Source: Clostridium sp. 1001271st1 H5 (GTDB lineage Bacteria; Bacillota; Clostridia; Lachnospirales; Lachnospiraceae). Taken from it: 64,000 nt of DNA. The stretch covers positions 543,146 to 607,145 of the forward strand of contig NZ_SPHO01000001.1 in NCBI RefSeq assembly GCF_005845215.1. The letters run 5' to 3'. Positions 25,497 through 33,635 of this stretch are shown here, in pieces. The notes below the pieces were generated by a model. It was not told the DNA's origin, ran no database searches, and worked only from the letters and a program-made list of their open reading frames with translations. Position 1 is the stretch's first letter, and each line of letters begins with the position of its first letter. The position numbers and the translations under genes are program-made.

Positions 25497-25577
25497 TTAA
25501 GTAGCAACAGCCAGTCCGAGGTAAAAGGAAAGCCAGGCTTGGAGTTGTGAAAAATAAGAAGGATGTGATACATAAAA

Positions 25578-26111
25578 ATGAAACGTATTGTTTTGGCATT
25601 AATCAATCTGTACCGCAATGGTTTAAGGTTCAGAGGACGGTTATCAAGAGCCGGATATTGGTGGGCGGTTCTGGGGTATATAATCATTGCCCTGTGCCTT
25701 GCCTTTATTCCAAACCGGTTATTTTACGATATATTTGGTTTGGTTTCCGTTATTCCATTTATTTCGGCATCTGTAAGAAGATATCATGATACGGGCAGAA
25801 GCGGAAAGCAGGTTGCCGCCATAGTATTTGTAACAATGGCGTCAACTGTGGTAAATATAGTGGTTGCTATTGTATTTCTAAATGGATTGGCGCTGAGAGC
25901 TCTCAGCGTGTATAACGGAGGCGGTTTGAATGAGATACAGGGTCCGTCAGGCCATTTTCTCCTTTTTATCGTGGCGATTGTAAATGTTTTTATTATATTA
26001 GGGGTCTGTATATACAATATCGTCATTTTATCTCTGCCTTCTCAGCCCGGAACCAATGTTTACGGAGAATGGATACCGTTTGATGCGAAGGCGGTCCGGG
26101 ACTGCCGGTGA
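25578..26111 (+). CDS. DUF805 family membrane protein
   Basis: A 177-residue integral membrane protein. The N-terminal LYRNGLRFRGRLSRAGYWWAVL motif (in parts, residues 11-31) and the SVRRYHDTGRSG motif (about 65-76) are diagnostic of DUF805, which has four predicted helices. Function is unknown; phage-related and envelope roles have been proposed for relatives. It is preceded by a TTGACG/TATACT promoter and followed by a perfect 11-bp hairpin at 26173-26197. Confidence 0.85.
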   Translation: MKRIVLALINLYRNGLRFRGRLSRAGYWWAVLGYIIIALCLAFIPNRLFYDIFGLVSVIPFISASVRRYHDTGRSGKQVAAIVFVTMASTVVNIVVAIVFLNGLALRALSVYNGGGLNEIQGPSGHFLLFIVAIVNVFIILGVCIYNIVILSLPSQPGTNVYGEWIPFDAKAVRDCR

Positions 26112-26172
26112 GAAAAATAGGATGAGGAAAATAGGGTGAAAGAGGTACAGAATATACCGTAATATGAGAGGG

Positions 26173-26197
26173 GCCGGCATAATAGAATTATGCCGGC
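26173..26197 (+). repeat. Perfect inverted repeat, terminator-like but without T tract
   Basis: GCCGGCATAAT (26173-26183) and ATTATGCCGGC (26187-26197) pair over 11 bp around AGA. No T run follows. It lies 62 bases after the DUF805 stop and may end that transcript by another route or stabilise its 3' end. Confidence 0.5.
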
Positions 26198-26442
26198 TGA
26201 GTATGAGAGAAATCTATGTCAAAAGGAGTAATTCCTTGTTATGAAAAAGAGTATACATGGAAATTGTGACTAAAGTTTGAGCAGAAACTAAATTAAGAAT
26301 AAAGTTCCTTAAGGATTAAAAGAGACAGATTTAACATTTTATTATGCGGTTGTCAATTTTCAAGAAGTTTTCAAAAAGTATGAATAATTGGAAAAATAGT
26401 ACTTGATTTTCATCTGGATTTATGGTATTATTTACGAGTGTT

Positions 26443-26515
26443 GGGGCATTAGCGCAGCTGGGAGCGTGCCACACTGGCAGTGTGGAGGTCACGGGTTCGA
26501 ATCCCGTATGCTCCA
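26443..26515 (+). tRNA. tRNA-Ala (anticodon GGC)
   Basis: The 73-nt cloverleaf is complete. The acceptor stem is GGGGCAT/ATGCTCC with the G3-U70 wobble that marks alanine tRNAs. The anticodon arm is CCACA-CTGGCAG-TGTGG, with anticodon GGC. The T arm is ACGGG-TTCGAAT-CCCGT, and the discriminator base is A. CCA is not encoded. It reads GCC (and probably GCT) codons. The visibly AT-rich region starts right after it. Confidence 0.95.
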
Positions 26516-27115
26516 TTGACTAAGTATATAACAAGAAGGTTTTTTCGGATATCGCTTAACTGTAGTTGTCCAGAACTTACCGGAAAGTTGCCCGATTATA
26601 ATTAAATAAAAATGCTTTGGATTTTTAAGTAGCCTAATAGGCTGCTTTTTTCTTATATAATTTAAAGTCCCTGTTATAGACAAAGGTTGATGGTTAAGCG
26701 TCTGCTGGTTTCTATCAAATTTTTGCTATGGCACTGATTATATATACATGGTACACGGTGTTTACAAGCGGTGTGCCCGCATCATGGGTAATTGCCTCTT
26801 GCAGTATTCTCTTTATGACTCATAGGATTAGGTGCATTCTATATGACGTAAGCTGTTGCATTTTTGGTATATATGTCTTTTTGTCTGAGGCATTCCCAAG
26901 CAGTCCGGAAGGCTTTAGATTATTCCGGCGTCAATACTTATCTGCAAGATAATTTAAATAATTGATTATAATGCCAATAGGTGGTATATTTATATACAGT
27001 AGAATAGGTGGGGGATGTTAATTCCGGTATTCTTTATTAATGATATCATTTAAATTTGCTTTTTATTAGTAAGCACGATATAATAACGAAATAGTTATGT
27101 GTAGGAGGAAAGATT
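26516..27115. other. AT-rich stretch between tRNA-Ala and the GntR gene, no supported gene
   Basis: About 600 bases. It contains a small terminator-like hairpin (AAGTAGCC at 26627 with GGCTGCTT at 26640, then T residues), which could end the tRNA transcript. The short hydrophobic reading frame at 26728-26952 has no ribosome site and no recognisable similarity. A possible -10 (TATAAT near 27080) for the regulator lies at its right end. I see no integrase, insertion sequence or duplicated tRNA end. Confidence 0.5.
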
Positions 27116-27838
27116 TTGGAGAAATATGACTTCTCCAATTTCCAAATAAATATGTTTGAATTCAGAGATGAGGGTATTGTTCGAAGCCAGGCATTGCATC
27201 AACAAGTATATGACTATATTAAAAGAAAGATTATATTTGGTGAAGTTAAATGTGGTACTAAAATTATAGAAAGTCAGTTGGCCAAGGAAATGCATATAAG
27301 TAGAAGTCCTATTCGCGAGGCACTTAGGATGCTTTGCGCAGATGAACTGCTTATACCCAGCAATGGGGGGATTATTGTAAATCCAATGGATTACCAGACT
27401 ACAATTGAGGCATATGAATGCAGGATTGTAATGGACCCTTTTGCGACAAGATTGGCAGCAGAACGTATTGATGGCAGTACTCTGGAAAATCTGAAGGATT
27501 GCTTGGTTCAGACAGAAAAACTTAAAGGAAAACATACAAAAGAGAATTATCAGAAAATTATTGAGTTGAATTCCAAATTTCATGCGCTGATTATATATGC
27601 CTGCAAGCATCATCATATTCAACGATATATCGAGAATAATATGGCATTAATTACGCTTGCAAGGATTAATGAGTTTTATTTGTATCACCAAGATGATAGC
27701 TACATAAGTGACCATACATTAATTTACAATGCATTGTGTGAGCATGATGGTGATAAAGCTGAAGAATGCATGAGACAACATGCCATTCATGATTATGAAT
27801 TTTATAAAAGTCAGTACAAGAATAGGGTACAAGAATAA
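27116..27838 (+). CDS. GntR family regulator (FadR/FCD type)
   Basis: A 240-residue transcription factor. The N-terminal winged helix is typical: VYDYIKRKIIFGEVKCGTKI, then SQLAKEMHISRSPIREALRML (in pieces, about 40-85). The C-terminal FCD domain binds the effector, with FHALIIYACKHHHIQRYI supplying likely metal or ligand histidines. The start is TTG with AGGAGG 7 bases upstream. It precedes a hydantoinase and an NCS1 permease in the same direction but is separated from them by a terminator. It probably regulates the pair in response to their substrate. Codon use is AT-rich. Confidence 0.88.
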   Translation: MEKYDFSNFQINMFEFRDEGIVRSQALHQQVYDYIKRKIIFGEVKCGTKIIESQLAKEMHISRSPIREALRMLCADELLIPSNGGIIVNPMDYQTTIEAYECRIVMDPFATRLAAERIDGSTLENLKDCLVQTEKLKGKHTKENYQKIIELNSKFHALIIYACKHHHIQRYIENNMALITLARINEFYLYHQDDSYISDHTLIYNALCEHDGDKAEECMRQHAIHDYEFYKSQYKNRVQE

Positions 27839-27857
27839 TTGATTTAAGAAGTTTAAT

Positions 27858-27907
27858 AGAGAATATCCAAGGACCACTCCATGTTCTTGGGATATTCTCT
27901 ATTTTTG
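27858..27907 (+). terminator. Strong terminator after the GntR gene
   Basis: A 17-bp stem, AGAGAATATCC plus AAGGAC pairing with the complementary arm at 27883-27900 (one G-T/bulge), followed by ATTTTTG. Confidence 0.8.
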
Positions 27908-28002
27908 TATCATGACTTGGTATAATTGTACAAAAAATAGTTAAAACTTTAATGTTTTTGTATATTGAATTTGCCTGAAATATAATGTACCCTAAAGATG
28001 TA

Positions 28003-28019
28003 GACGGTCGACGGTCGAC
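28003..28019 (+). promoter_or_regulatory. Tandem GGTCGAC repeats upstream of the hydantoinase, possible operator
   Basis: GACGGTCGACGGTCGAC, two and a half copies of a 7-bp unit with embedded GTCGAC palindromes, lies 23 bases before the start codon in otherwise AT-rich DNA. A possible -10 (TATAAT at 27981-27986) is just upstream. It is a candidate GntR-family operator. Confidence 0.35.
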
Positions 28020-28041
28020 AAAAATAACAGGAGGGGTATAT

Positions 28042-29418
28042 ATGCTTGATTTAATTATTAAAAATGGAAGTATTGTTAACGAAGATGCAACTATTAATGG
28101 AGATATCGCTATAAAAGATGGGAAAATCATAGCAATTGGTGACAGCAGTTACTTTGCGGATTCGATAAAGACCATTGATGCCTCCGGCAAACTTGTAGTG
28201 CCAGGTCTTGTTGATTCTCATGTACATATCAATATGGAAATGGGAGAATTCAAAACAACAGATACCATGGAAAATGCCACTGTTGCGTCTGCTTTTGGAG
28301 GTACCACATCTATTATAATGTTTGCAATACCAGTTGGTGATGAACGTCCACTTACAGCGATGGAAAATACCAGGAATCTCGCAAAGGACCATTGTGCTGT
28401 TAACTATTCTTTTCATGCTGCAATTACCAGGGCAAATGAACAGTCCATACATGACATATCTGATATGCTGTCTGACGGAATACCATCAGTAAAAATGTTC
28501 TCCATATATAAATCGTCAGTTATGCTGCCTTCCATAGGTATACACCGCGTATTGAATGAAGTGCAAAAGCATAATGGCATTGCATTGATTCATTCCGAAA
28601 GTGCACCATATATTGATGCACTGATTGATGAGAAAATTTCACATGGAAAGACAACTCCATATGACCACATGATGAGCAGGCCGCCATTATCAGAGGCGAT
28701 GGAGGTATCTAATCTATTACCAATGATTGAATTATCTGGGGCTACTACTTTATTTGTTCATATGACAACTTCTATGGTTCGAAATAGTATCGAATATGCA
28801 AAGAATAGGGGGCTGCCAGTGTTTACTGAATTATGCCCTCATTATCTTACATTAACAGATGAAGCCTATTCCAGAGAAAATGGACAGGATTTCGTATGTA
28901 GTCCGCCGTTACGTAGCAAAGAAGATGTGAGGAAAATGTGGGGAATGATTAATGATGGCCTGGCTGATATTGTGAGTAGTGACCACAGTGCTTATACGAA
29001 AGAGCAGAAGCTGGTATATAAGGACTTTTTTCCTAAAATGCCAAATGGACTCCCCGGTATTGAAACAAGAGGTCCTGTTATGTTTTCAGAAGGTGTTTCC
29101 AAAGGGAGAATAAGTGCGAATGAATTTGTCCGTTTATGTTCTTCCAAATCAGCAAAATTAATGGGTATATATCCAAATAAGGGAATTATAGCACCCGGTG
29201 CAGATGCAGATATTGTATTGATTAATCCTTCGGTTGAATATGTTATGACGACATCTGAATTACATATGATGACAGATTATACGCCCTTTGAAGGTATGAA
29301 AATGAAGGGTAAGTTTACTGATGTGATTGTAGGAGGTAAATCTGTAATTGAAAACGGAGTATACAGTGGGATGATAGCAGGAAAAGAGATTATAAGGCAT
29401 GCGCCGATTTTGGATTAA
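28042..29418 (+). CDS. Cyclic amidohydrolase (dihydropyrimidinase / hydantoinase / allantoinase family)
   Basis: A 458-residue TIM-barrel amidohydrolase that opens cyclic amide or ureide rings (hydantoin, dihydropyrimidine or allantoin). Metal and catalytic motifs in order: DSHVHI (about 57-62), the carboxylated-lysine segment VKMFSIYK (about 151-158), HSES (about 183-186), FVHMTT (about 235-240) and SSDHSAY (about 312-318). The Lys is that of the dihydropyrimidinase pattern. I cannot decide among the ring substrates. ATG 28042 has AGGAGGGG upstream; earlier in-frame starts are not supported. It forms a pair with the NCS1 permease 39 bases downstream. Confidence 0.85.
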   Translation: MLDLIIKNGSIVNEDATINGDIAIKDGKIIAIGDSSYFADSIKTIDASGKLVVPGLVDSHVHINMEMGEFKTTDTMENATVASAFGGTTSIIMFAIPVGDERPLTAMENTRNLAKDHCAVNYSFHAAITRANEQSIHDISDMLSDGIPSVKMFSIYKSSVMLPSIGIHRVLNEVQKHNGIALIHSESAPYIDALIDEKISHGKTTPYDHMMSRPPLSEAMEVSNLLPMIELSGATTLFVHMTTSMVRNSIEYAKNRGLPVFTELCPHYLTLTDEAYSRENGQDFVCSPPLRSKEDVRKMWGMINDGLADIVSSDHSAYTKEQKLVYKDFFPKMPNGLPGIETRGPVMFSEGVSKGRISANEFVRLCSSKSAKLMGIYPNKGIIAPGADADIVLINPSVEYVMTTSELHMMTDYTPFEGMKMKGKFTDVIVGGKSVIENGVYSGMIAGKEIIRHAPILD

Positions 29419-29457
29419 GCATTTGCTGGTTTAAGTCACACGAAAGGGGGAACTTAT

Positions 29458-30861
29458 ATGAAAGTTAATACAGAGGATACAATTAATCAAGAGGCTAACT
29501 TATACTTAGATAATCCTGAACTAGCTCCATCAACAGATAGTAAAAGGGATGTTACTTCAGTTACATTTCTGATGATGTGTGTTGGGTTTTATGTACAGTT
29601 GGTTTCTTTCATATCAGGTGCACAAATGTTTCCAACACTCTCACCTTTGACAATTCTAATATGTGTTACTGTAGGTAATCTTGTTGTATGGCTTTTTTTG
29701 GTTTTGACTGGGGACATTGGACTTCGACATGGAATTCCATATTCCGTATATATGAGGGCACCATTCGGATATCGTGGCGCTTACTTTCCAGGTATTGTGC
29801 GAGCAATACCAGCTATTTACTGGTTTGGCTTCCAGACTTGGATGGGGAGTGCAGCTATCAATGCAATTTTAAAATATTTATTTGGTTTTGATAATCTTAC
29901 TGCCGTCATTATCCTTTTTGGAGCAGCTCAAATTCTTAATACGGCTTTAGGCATTAATGCAATTGCTAAGTTTGATTGGGTTGCAACTCCGGTACTTACT
30001 ATTACTACAGGATATATTCTGTATTATTTAATTACCCAATATAATATTACTTGGGACATTTTTAATCAGCCTGGCAATGGCAGTATGAGCTTGCTTCTTG
30101 CAATCACGACATTTGCTGGAGTACAGATTACGATGGCAGTTAATATTTCTGACTTTACCCGGTTTATGAAACGTCCTAAAGCAGTAGGTAACGCTGTGAC
30201 AAATAAGACTCCATTTTTGTCACTTAATAGTGGCAGTATGTGGTCTCAGTTCATTGGATTAATTGTTCCAATGGTTGGATTTACTGCTGTTGGAATGGTT
30301 AGTGGAATTGCGACTGGCGAATGGAATCCTATTAATGTCATGACAACGGTTTTCGCAGATAATCCTATTATCATGATATTAGTTCTTTTATCATTTGTTG
30401 TGTTTGCGCAGATATCATCAAATACAGGGCAGAATCTCCTGCCTCCGGGTTATGTGCTGCTTAATATTTTCCCGCATAAACTTACATTTGCAAAGGCTGT
30501 TATCATATCTGGCGTAATTGGTCTGGTTTGCCGCCCCTGGGTATTTGCAGACCAAATCAACACAGTTCTTTTGGTTATAACGTGTATGTTAGGGCCGATA
30601 ATCGGTATTATAATCTGTGATTATTATTTTATACGGAAGAGAAAAATAAATGTTACAGAGCTATATAAGGTGGGCGGACAATATACCTATTATAAAAATT
30701 ATAATCCGGCGGCTTTAATAGTCTTTATCCCTTCAATAATTTTGGGATTGATTTTTTCTGACTATGCGCTTTTTGTTGCACTTGGCGTAGGCGGAATAAC
30801 ATATTATATATTGATGAAGTTCTGGATATTAAAAAAATATCCTCAGGATGATATCGAATAG
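29458..30861 (+). CDS. NCS1 family permease for nucleobases, hydantoins or allantoin
   Basis: A 467-residue membrane protein with about 12 helices. NCS1-family hallmarks: a conserved GISL/GIPYSVYMRAPFGYRGAYFPGIVRAIPAIYWFGFQTW region (in pieces, about 95-135), QITMAVNISDFTRFMK (about 222-237), and NLLPPGY (about 325). Members import cytosine, uracil, allantoin or benzyl-hydantoin with Na+ or H+. With the amidohydrolase just upstream, the substrate is probably a cyclic ureide. Its codon use is as AT-rich as that of its two neighbours and unlike the rest of the window. A terminator-like hairpin follows at 30990-31032. Confidence 0.87.
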   Translation: MKVNTEDTINQEANLYLDNPELAPSTDSKRDVTSVTFLMMCVGFYVQLVSFISGAQMFPTLSPLTILICVTVGNLVVWLFLVLTGDIGLRHGIPYSVYMRAPFGYRGAYFPGIVRAIPAIYWFGFQTWMGSAAINAILKYLFGFDNLTAVIILFGAAQILNTALGINAIAKFDWVATPVLTITTGYILYYLITQYNITWDIFNQPGNGSMSLLLAITTFAGVQITMAVNISDFTRFMKRPKAVGNAVTNKTPFLSLNSGSMWSQFIGLIVPMVGFTAVGMVSGIATGEWNPINVMTTVFADNPIIMILVLLSFVVFAQISSNTGQNLLPPGYVLLNIFPHKLTFAKAVIISGVIGLVCRPWVFADQINTVLLVITCMLGPIIGIIICDYYFIRKRKINVTELYKVGGQYTYYKNYNPAALIVFIPSIILGLIFSDYALFVALGVGGITYYILMKFWILKKYPQDDIE

Positions 30862-30989
30862 GGAGATTTCCAGATTTTGGGGCACTGCAGATTGCATTAG
30901 GGTCATGCAATTGCACTGTACATGGGGTAAAGGAGATATTTACCGTTCTAAAATGGAAACGTAAAATGGAATAAGATACAAAAACGAGC

Positions 30990-31032
30990 AGGCTGGTAAA
31001 CGTAGTACGTCTCCCTTCTTTTACCAGCCTTT
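30990..31032 (+). terminator. Terminator downstream of the NCS1 permease
   Basis: AGGCTGGTAAA (30990-31000) pairs with TTTACCAGCCT (31020-31030), followed by TTTT. The rest of 30862-31170 contains no gene I can support. Confidence 0.7.
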
Positions 31033-31170
31033 TCCGTCCTTTCATTAATTAGAATATGTTTTCAAACAATTAACAGACGTTTGCCAACAGGTCCAAATTT
31101 TCACGGCCGCTGTTATACCGGTTTATATCTGGCATTAATAAACTCATTTACCTTATGTGAATGAGTTTTT

Positions 31171-32160
31171 TTACTGTATCCAGGCCCCATCGCTGCCCAC
31201 ATAATAACCATCCGGAGTTGTACCATTGGTCAGCATGGCTCCGCTGGTGCTGCAGTAATACCACTGGCTGTTCCAATACACCCATCCGGTGACCATATAT
31301 CCGTATTCATTGAAGTAATACCAGGTATCATCAATATACTGCCAGTTGCTGACCGTATAACTTTTATCGGCATTACAGTACCACCAGCCCGTGCCGTCCC
31401 TGAGCCAGGCTCCGTTTCCGCTGCTGCTGGGGCCGGAGCCGTTGGCGGCGGAGCTGCCGGAACTGATTTCACCGGCTTCATCGGATGATACATACCAGGA
31501 GCCGGATTCCTCCCAGCTGCCTTTGTTGGAGGAATTGTAGACACCGCGTACTTTGAAGGTATAGTATCCGCTTTTTGTAATGTAGCTGGAAAAATCATAG
31601 CTGGTATTGGAGGTAGTCAGGACTGAAGTCACGGAGCTGCTGCCTCTGTAAAGTCGGACTTCATATTTATTGGCATCCCCGCTTTCGCCCCAGCTGGCAA
31701 TGCCGCTGCTTTCATCCCATTCCGGCTCAAACACATCCAGGTCGTAATCACTGTCTTCGTCCTCCAGCGCATCCAGGGTCACATATACAATCAGAGTGCC
31801 GCTGCTGCGGCTTACCGAGGTGACTGTGCCGCCGTCGCCGCTGGTGGACACATTGCTTTTGGAAAAGCCGGATGCAAAGTAGTAATCATCGCCGGCCTCC
31901 AGTGTAATCTTGATTTTGGGCTTGTCGCCGTCTTCCCATTCATCATCCGGTTCATTGGTCACTTCTACGTCCTCCACGCTGAATTTGCTGGAGCTTGAGG
32001 TGACAGTCACATCGCTGCCGCTGTCCCCGGCTTCAATTTCAGAAGAAATCTTAAGTGATACACTGCTGATTTTTGTTCCTGTTGCAGCCAGCGAAGTTGT
32101 GGGCACTGACAGAACCAGCAGGGCTGATAAAAAAGCGGAAAATCCTTTCAGCATATGCAT
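31171..32160 (-). CDS. Secreted protein with choline/cell-wall-binding repeats
   Basis: A 329-residue exported protein. It has a signal peptide (hydrophobic LKGFSAFLSALLVLSVP, cleaved near SLAAT), an acidic Ser-rich middle with fibronectin-like beta segments (YEVRLYRGSSSVTSVL), and a C-terminal array of three or four CW_binding_1-type repeats such as GWWYCNADKSY, TWYYFNEYGYMVTGW, QWYYCSTSGAMLTN. Such repeats bind choline or wall polymers and anchor proteins on the surface. No catalytic domain is visible. The ATG at 32160 has GGAGG 7 bases upstream; the ATG at 32166 is too close to it. It stands alone. Confidence 0.8.
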   Translation of the reverse strand: MHMLKGFSAFLSALLVLSVPTTSLAATGTKISSVSLKISSEIEAGDSGSDVTVTSSSSKFSVEDVEVTNEPDDEWEDGDKPKIKITLEAGDDYYFASGFSKSNVSTSGDGGTVTSVSRSSGTLIVYVTLDALEDEDSDYDLDVFEPEWDESSGIASWGESGDANKYEVRLYRGSSSVTSVLTTSNTSYDFSSYITKSGYYTFKVRGVYNSSNKGSWEESGSWYVSSDEAGEISSGSSAANGSGPSSSGNGAWLRDGTGWWYCNADKSYTVSNWQYIDDTWYYFNEYGYMVTGWVYWNSQWYYCSTSGAMLTNGTTPDGYYVGSDGAWIQ

Positions 32161-32384
32161 ATTCATACCTCCTTTTTTAATGCATTTCCTGTTCCTGCAT
32201 CTTTCCTGCATCTTAACAGCTGAAACTGAAATAAACCTTAAAATTCTGCTCCTGTACCGTGATTCACAAAAAAATCAGAATTCTGTTTCGGCAAGACATT
32301 AAAACCAGCTGGCGCTGACTTCCTGTCCGGACTGGAAGAAAATACAGATAAGAAAAACGTAATAGATTCTTCAGCATATGTTAT

Positions 32385-32413
32385 TTGACATTCAGTATAC
32401 AGCATGCTATAAT
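32385..32413 (+). promoter_or_regulatory. Consensus promoter of the Mn riboswitch transcript
   Basis: TTGACA (32385-32390), a 17-bp spacer and TATAAT (32408-32413). Transcription would start at about 32420, the first base of the aptamer. Confidence 0.8.
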
Positions 32414-32420
32414 TTATCCC

Positions 32421-32516
32421 AATAAAAGGGAGTAGCGAACCACCGGAAGGTGGATTTTAAATCGTCATCTCGGTGCCATGGGCACCCGTATAAAATGAAA
32501 TGTGCAAGACTTTTAT
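32421..32516 (+). ncRNA. yybP-ykoY riboswitch aptamer (Mn2+ sensing)
   Basis: The leader begins AATAAAAGGGAGTAGC and contains ATCGTCAT and TGCAAGACTTTTATT. P1 is AATAAAAG with CTTTTATT. GGGAGTAGC and the CGTCATCTCGGTGCC arm match the conserved loop sequences of yybP-ykoY (manganese) aptamers, which sense Mn2+ and turn on exporters and Mn-related genes. The hairpin CCACCGGAAGGTGG forms an arm. Immediately downstream is an overlapping terminator (32508-32545), so ligand binding should prevent termination. Confidence 0.8.
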
Positions 32517-32545
32517 TGTGGCAGGCAGCCGCTGTAAAGGTCTTT
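32508..32545 (+). terminator. Riboswitch-controlled terminator
   Basis: GACTTTTATTGTGGC pairs with GCCGCTGTAAAGGTC (three wobbles, one mismatch) and is followed by seven T residues. Its 5' arm is the 3' strand of the aptamer P1, so the two structures exclude each other. Confidence 0.75.
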
Positions 32546-32624
32546 TTTTCTCTGATGCAAAGCTGGCGGTAATACCTGCCCCGCACAAATGCAAGGTATT
32601 GTTTACCACAGAAAGGAGAACAGG

Positions 32625-33077
32625 ATGGAGAGAAAAAGCAGACAAGAAGAAATCAATGAGGCCTTAATGGCGGCGGATATGGCATCCATGAGCCTGCAAA
32701 AGGCGGAAGAGCAGCTGCAGAAGGCCAGCAGCTGGGGAATATGGGATATGCTGGGCGGAGGATTCTTTAGCACCATGTTCAAGCATAACCGTATGGACGA
32801 TGCCCAGGCAGCTATGAATGTGGCAAGGGGACATCTGCGCAGACTAAAGAAAGAGCTGCTGGATGTGAACCTGACCGGGGATTTGAAGATGGATGTGGGG
32901 AGTTTCCTGACGTTTGCCGATTACTTTTTTGACGGTATCATAGCTGACTGGATGGTACAGTCCAAGATAGGGGATGCACTGAACCAGGTAAGAGAGGCCA
33001 GACGCCAGGTGGGCGGCATACGGAAACGTCTCCGGGAGATGCAGCAGACCCTGGAAACAGAACAGGAGGGAAGGTGA
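32625..33077 (+). CDS. Unknown soluble helical protein in the Mn-riboswitch operon
   Basis: A 150-residue protein, strongly helical with heptad-like patterns (EALMAADMASMSLQKAEEQLQKA, in pieces, and a C-terminal basic coiled coil QVREARRQVGGIRKRLREMQ). A Gly/Phe-rich segment sits between them. There is no signal peptide or clear membrane span, and I recognise no family. AAAGGAG lies 6 bases before the ATG. Its stop is within a few bases of the yccF start, so the two are coupled and share riboswitch control. A role as a cytoplasmic partner of YccF is an inference from this arrangement. Confidence 0.7.
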   Translation: MERKSRQEEINEALMAADMASMSLQKAEEQLQKASSWGIWDMLGGGFFSTMFKHNRMDDAQAAMNVARGHLRRLKKELLDVNLTGDLKMDVGSFLTFADYFFDGIIADWMVQSKIGDALNQVREARRQVGGIRKRLREMQQTLETEQEGR

Positions 33078-33082
33078 CGTAT

Positions 33083-33442
33083 ATGGGATGCCTTGGAAAT
33101 GTATTGTGGTTTATATTCGGCGGATGTATTAGCGGCTTATCCTGGCTGCTGACAGGCTGCCTGTGGTGTATAACAATTATTGGAATACCGGTAGGGCTTC
33201 AGTGTTTTAAATTTGCAGGTCTGAGCTTCTTTCCCTTTGGAAAGGAAGTGGTCTACGGCGGGGGAGCGGCATCCCTGCTCCTTAATATTATCTGGCTGCT
33301 GGTTTCCGGTCTTTTGCTGGCCATTGAGTCAGCCATTATCGGGGTACTGCTTTGCATTACCATAGTGGGCATACCCTTTGGCCTTCAGCAGTTCAAATTG
33401 GCGAAACTGGCGTTAATGCCCTTTGGAAGCCAGGTTATTTAA
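33083..33442 (+). CDS. yccF: YccF family inner membrane protein
   Basis: A 119-residue membrane protein with two copies of the YccF repeat: LGNVLWFIFGG at the N-terminus, then two ITIIGIPVGLQCFKFAGLSFFPFG-type blocks (in pieces) at about 30-52 and 92-115, each followed by a GKEV or GSQV turn. YccF proteins are present in most bacteria and have no known activity. ATG 33083 is preceded by AAGGTGA; a GTG at 33074 is possible and would overlap the upstream stop. Control by a Mn2+-type riboswitch upstream suggests a role in manganese handling. Confidence 0.88.
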   Translation: MGCLGNVLWFIFGGCISGLSWLLTGCLWCITIIGIPVGLQCFKFAGLSFFPFGKEVVYGGGAASLLLNIIWLLVSGLLLAIESAIIGVLLCITIVGIPFGLQQFKLAKLALMPFGSQVI

Positions 33443-33536
33443 AGGTTCGATATAAAAAGACCGGGGTATTTTTGCGATAACAGAGGACAGAATGCCTCAA
33501 TTTTGATATACTAATAATTAAGAGATAGCAGGTAAG

Positions 33537-33591
33537 CAGACGCAGCTGTCCGAATGCCCGATATACAGGGTATGCTGGGAGACTGCGTCTG
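33537..33591 (+). repeat. Nested hairpin in the scrR leader
   Basis: CAGACGCAG (33537-33545) and CTGCGTCTG (33583-33591) pair perfectly. Inside, ATGCCC (33554-33559) faces GGGTAT (33568-33573) with a wobble. It has no T tract and lies 45 bases before the scrR start. It may be a leader fold or an operator. Confidence 0.4.
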
Positions 33592-33635
33592 TCGTATTCC
33601 CGGGACTGACAACAAATGAAAGAGAAGGGATGGAA

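Noticed and set aside
26331-26516. Reading frame antisense to the tRNA (MEHTGFEPVTS...)
   Set aside because: It is a well-known false protein produced by reading the complement of tRNA genes; there is no ribosome site.
26728-26952. Hydrophobic 74-residue reading frame
   Set aside because: No ribosome site, no family, and situated in an AT-rich gap; not supported as a gene.
26443-31000. Genomic island with tRNA attachment repeat
   Set aside because: I searched by eye for a copy of the tRNA-Ala 3' end near 30.9-31.1 kb and found none. No integrase is seen. Only the composition suggests transfer.
31139-31171. AACTCATT...AATGAGTT hairpin as terminator of the cell-wall-repeat gene
   Set aside because: The T tract is on the plus strand, not in the direction of that gene; the minus strand has only TTTATT.
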